In this document: positions 14,633-15,867 of the stretch, piece after piece
Layout: each line of letters starts with the position of its first letter
Position numbering within the stretch: the stretch's first letter is position 1
Assembly: GCA_902461025.1 (NCBI GenBank)
Contig: CABPWC010000026.1
Span: forward strand, 1-15,867
Direction: 5' to 3'
DNA from: an uncultured Streptococcus sp.
Lineage (GTDB): Bacteria; Bacillota; Bacilli; Lactobacillales; Streptococcaceae
DNA length: 15,867 nucleotides
Notes under the pieces: model-generated
Seen by the model: the letters and a program-made list of their open reading frames with translations, nothing else
Told to the model about the DNA's origin: nothing
The model's database searches: none
Program-made: the position numbers and the translations under genes

Positions 14633-14643
14633 GTAGCTAGTTT

Positions 14644-14715
14644 CGCTCCCTGCAGGAATCGAACCTGCAACTACTCCTTAGGAGGGAGTTGTTATATCCA
14701 TTGAACTAAGGGAGC
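14644..14715 (-). tRNA. tRNA-Arg (anticodon CCT)
   Basis: The gene is 72 nt on the minus strand without encoded CCA. The acceptor stem GCTCCCT pairs fully with AGGGAGC, and the discriminator is G. The anticodon arm is ACTCC-CTCCTAA-GGAGT with anticodon CCT, reading AGG. The T arm is GCAGG-TTCGATT-CCTGC. It closely resembles the enterobacterial tRNA-Arg(CCU). It starts five bases past the rplS terminator hairpin, leaving no room for a separate promoter, so it is probably made by read-through from rplS and cut out by RNase P. Its 3' end is repeated 3.2 kb away. Confidence 0.97.
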
Positions 14716-14720
14716 TAGAT

Positions 14721-14750
14721 AAAAACTCTGCTAAATAAGCAGAGTTTTTT
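14721..14750 (-). terminator. rplS terminator
   Basis: AAAAACTCTGC and GCAGAGTTTTT form an 11-bp stem around a seven-base loop, with T-runs on both strands. It lies 8 bp past the rplS stop and just before the tRNA, so it must be leaky if the tRNA is expressed from the rplS promoter. Confidence 0.82.
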
Positions 14751-14757
14751 AGTCGAA

Positions 14758-15105
14758 TTAACGACGGATTTCTTTGATACGAGCTGCTTTACCTTGAAGA
14801 GCACGCAAGTAGTACAATTTCGCACGACGTACTTTACCGTAACGAACAACTTCGATCTTTTCAACACGTGGAGTGTGGATTGGGAAGATACGTTCAACAC
14901 CTACACCGTTAGAGATTTTACGAACTGTGTAGTTTTCTGAGATGCCAGCACCTTTACGTGCAATAACAACACCTTCAAAGATCTGAACACGTTCACGGTT
15001 TCCTTCGACAACTTTCGCGTGTACACGAACAGTGTCACCAGGACGGAATGAAGGGATATCTGTACGAAGTTGACCTTCAGTCAAGCTTTGGATTAATGGA
15101 TTCAT
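14758..15105 (-). CDS. rplS: 50S ribosomal protein L19
   Basis: L19 sits at the interface of the ribosomal subunits. The 115-residue product has the full family length and its signatures: the N-terminal helix [30 protein letters not shown], the REGVQ-type motif [41 protein letters not shown] and the basic C-terminus [21 protein letters not shown]. An AGGAG site lies seven bases before the ATG. It is preceded by a promoter and a structured leader, and followed by a hairpin terminator and tRNA-Arg. Confidence 0.97.
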   Translation of the reverse strand: MNPLIQSLTEGQLRTDIPSFRPGDTVRVHAKVVEGNRERVQIFEGVVIARKGAGISENYTVRKISNGVGVERIFPIHTPRVEKIEVVRYGKVRRAKLYYLRALQGKAARIKEIRR

Positions 15106-15197
15106 TTTATTCTCCTATCTTTGTCAATCTTGAGGAAACTTCCTCAGCGGATAAACTGTATTTTTGTGCGTCCATTACACACAAGATACAGTTTATC
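15106..15197 (-). promoter_or_regulatory. rplS leader with inverted repeat (possible L19 leader)
   Basis: The region contains a perfect 12-bp inverted repeat (15150-15161 and 15186-15197), an inner hairpin GTGTG/CGCAC, and a smaller GAGGAAGTTTCCTC palindrome (15131-15144) closer to the gene. Low-GC Gram-positives have a known L19 leader ahead of rplS. The outer arm overlaps the predicted -10, so it is unclear whether the whole stem is transcribed or part of it acts on DNA. Confidence 0.5.
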
Positions 15198-15218
15198 AAA
15201 TTTCCTAGAAAAAGTAAA
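15190..15218 (-). promoter_or_regulatory. Putative rplS promoter
   Basis: The minus strand has TTTACT (15213-15218), 17 bp, then TAAACT (15190-15195). The -10 lies in the outer arm of the inverted repeat. The predicted start is near 15183, about 78 nt before the rplS ATG. Confidence 0.55.
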
Positions 15219-15223
15219 GAAAT

Positions 15224-15553
15224 TTAAAGCAAAATTCCCAAAAAAATTGCAAGAAAACCAAGCAAGTAGGTTAATAATAAATAACTATAAAACGCCTTCT
15301 TATCACTTAGTAGTTTTTGAAGTTCATCGTTCAAGGTTGAAAAAGTCGTCAAACCACCACAAAAACCAGTAGCAAGTATAGAATAGACTTCTTTTGACTC
15401 CACATAGTTATAGCATAATCCAATCAAAAAACAACCGAGAAGATTGGCTATGAGTGTACCTAATGGCAGGATGGAATCTTGATTATAACGGGAAAAGAAA
15501 TAACGAACAAGGGCACCCAGTCCACAGGCAAGCGCCAGATAAAATACTACCAT
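15224..15553 (-). CDS. crcB: CrcB/Fluc fluoride channel subunit
   Basis: Fluc proteins are small dual-topology channels that let fluoride leave the cytoplasm. From the ATG at 15553 the protein has 109 residues and four membrane segments. It shows the family features: an N-terminal GLGALVRYFF, the pore asparagine in GTLIANLLGCFLIG and the central FCGGLTTFSTLNDE with the conserved phenylalanine and polar track. GGGAGGA precedes the ATG at good spacing; a longer frame from a TTG at 15571 is unlikely. The start overlaps the end of the upstream crcB by 7 bp. Such pairs usually form a heterodimer with opposite orientations of the two subunits. Confidence 0.93.
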   Translation of the reverse strand: MVVFYLALACGLGALVRYFFSRYNQDSILPLGTLIANLLGCFLIGLCYNYVESKEVYSILATGFCGGLTTFSTLNDELQKLLSDKKAFYSYLLLTYLLGFLAIFLGILL

Positions 15554-15867
15554 TTCTTCCTCCCTAGACAATAAGCAAATAAAAGCCCACCGCCGATACT
15601 CAAAATCAAATACGTCAGCAAACTAAGGTACCGCCCTGTGTCCAGCAATTTCACTGCATCTAATAGGAGACTAGAAAATGTCGTTAGGCCCCCACAGAAG
15701 CCTGTTCCAAGCGCTAGAATAAGACCTTTACTGCTTCCCTTATAAACCAGATAGCCTTTTACAAGGTAGACTAGACAGAAAATCCCTAAATAGTTGACTA
15801 GGAGTGTTCCCCAAGGGAAGTCTGGACTAGATGGCAACCATCTCGAAATCTGAAAACGCACAATTCC
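15547..15867 (-). CDS. crcB: CrcB/Fluc fluoride channel subunit (5' end outside the window)
   Basis: This is the partner of the adjacent subunit, with the same four-segment plan: DFPWGTLLVNYLGIFCLVYL containing the pore asparagine, TGFCGGLTTFSSLLLDAVKLL, and a C-terminal membrane segment ending CLGRKKW. The frame remains open to the window edge (the residues before VRFQIS are G-I), and the usual N-terminal GGxxGAxxRY helix is only partly present, so the start lies beyond 15867. The GTG near 15861 falls in the middle of that helix and is not a credible start. It overlaps the downstream crcB by 7 bp and is translationally coupled to it. Confidence 0.9.
   Translation of the reverse strand, partial: GIVRFQISRWLPSSPDFPWGTLLVNYLGIFCLVYLVKGYLVYKGSSKGLILALGTGFCGGLTTFSSLLLDAVKLLDTGRYLSLLTYLILSIGGGLLFAYCLGRKKW

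Larger units (their letters stand above)
14554..14655 (-). repeat. tRNA-proximal copy of the 102-bp direct repeat
   Basis: This is the copy connected to the intact tRNA-Arg gene. It spans the last 12 nt of the tRNA, the terminator and the promoter of the 14522 gene. It is in the same orientation as 11389-11490, with about 92% identity and no gaps. The two copies bound a 3.06-kb interval that holds the five genes of the tRNA-proximal module. Confidence 0.93.

Noticed and set aside
11491..14643. Calling the tRNA-bounded interval a complete mobile element
   Set aside because: No integrase, excisionase, replication or transfer gene is present, so only the footprint of insertion or duplication can be claimed.

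Overview
The window reads as chromosome of a low-GC Gram-positive coccus, most likely a viridans Streptococcus of the mitis/oralis/pneumoniae group. The reasons are the MurA/MurZ, L27 with a cleavable N-terminus plus Prp, L21, L19 and paired CrcB proteins, the extended -10 (TGnTATAAT) promoters, and a hairpin-rich intergenic repeat of a type I recall from this group. This assignment is by recognition, not by a database search.

Layout. 1-1317 (minus): the first codons of a probable acetyltransferase, preceded by murA (murZ type). 1592-2750 (minus): the rplU-prp-rpmA operon with its own promoter, a probable L21 leader and a terminator. 2754-3449 (minus): a YoaK-like DUF1275 membrane protein, divergent from a plus-strand pair, a Gfo/Idh/MocA oxidoreductase and a short DEAD-box-type helicase, joined by an ATGA overlap. 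5653-5830: a three-hairpin intergenic repeat ending in a terminator. 5832-8405: a DUF1934 gene (minus) back to back with an HD-domain phosphohydrolase (plus, apparently leaderless), followed by a Cof-type HAD phosphatase (plus). A shared hairpin at 8429-8465 closes this conserved block.

8480-14522 (all minus) is a visibly AT-richer accessory block between the HAD gene and tRNA-Arg(CCT)/rplS. It consists of two modules. Each begins with the same 102-bp segment: the last 12 nt of tRNA-Arg, its downstream terminator and an extended -10 promoter, followed by a short gene with an N-terminal signal or anchor. The copy next to the intact tRNA (14554-14655) leads into a small anchored protein, two tandem paralogous 221-aa membrane proteins and two DUF5085-like proteins. 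The second copy (11389-11490) leads into two paralogous lipoproteins, a single-pass anchored protein and a small membrane protein. The partial tRNA 3' end 3.2 kb from the intact tRNA is the footprint expected of integration or duplication at a tRNA gene; no integrase is visible. The DUF5085-like and membrane proteins recall accessory genes of type VII secretion/LXG loci, but no LXG toxin, WXG100 or Ess core gene is present.

14644-15867 (minus): tRNA-Arg(CCT), rplS with a leader/inverted repeat, and two overlapping crcB genes encoding fluoride channel subunits; the first crcB runs off the window.
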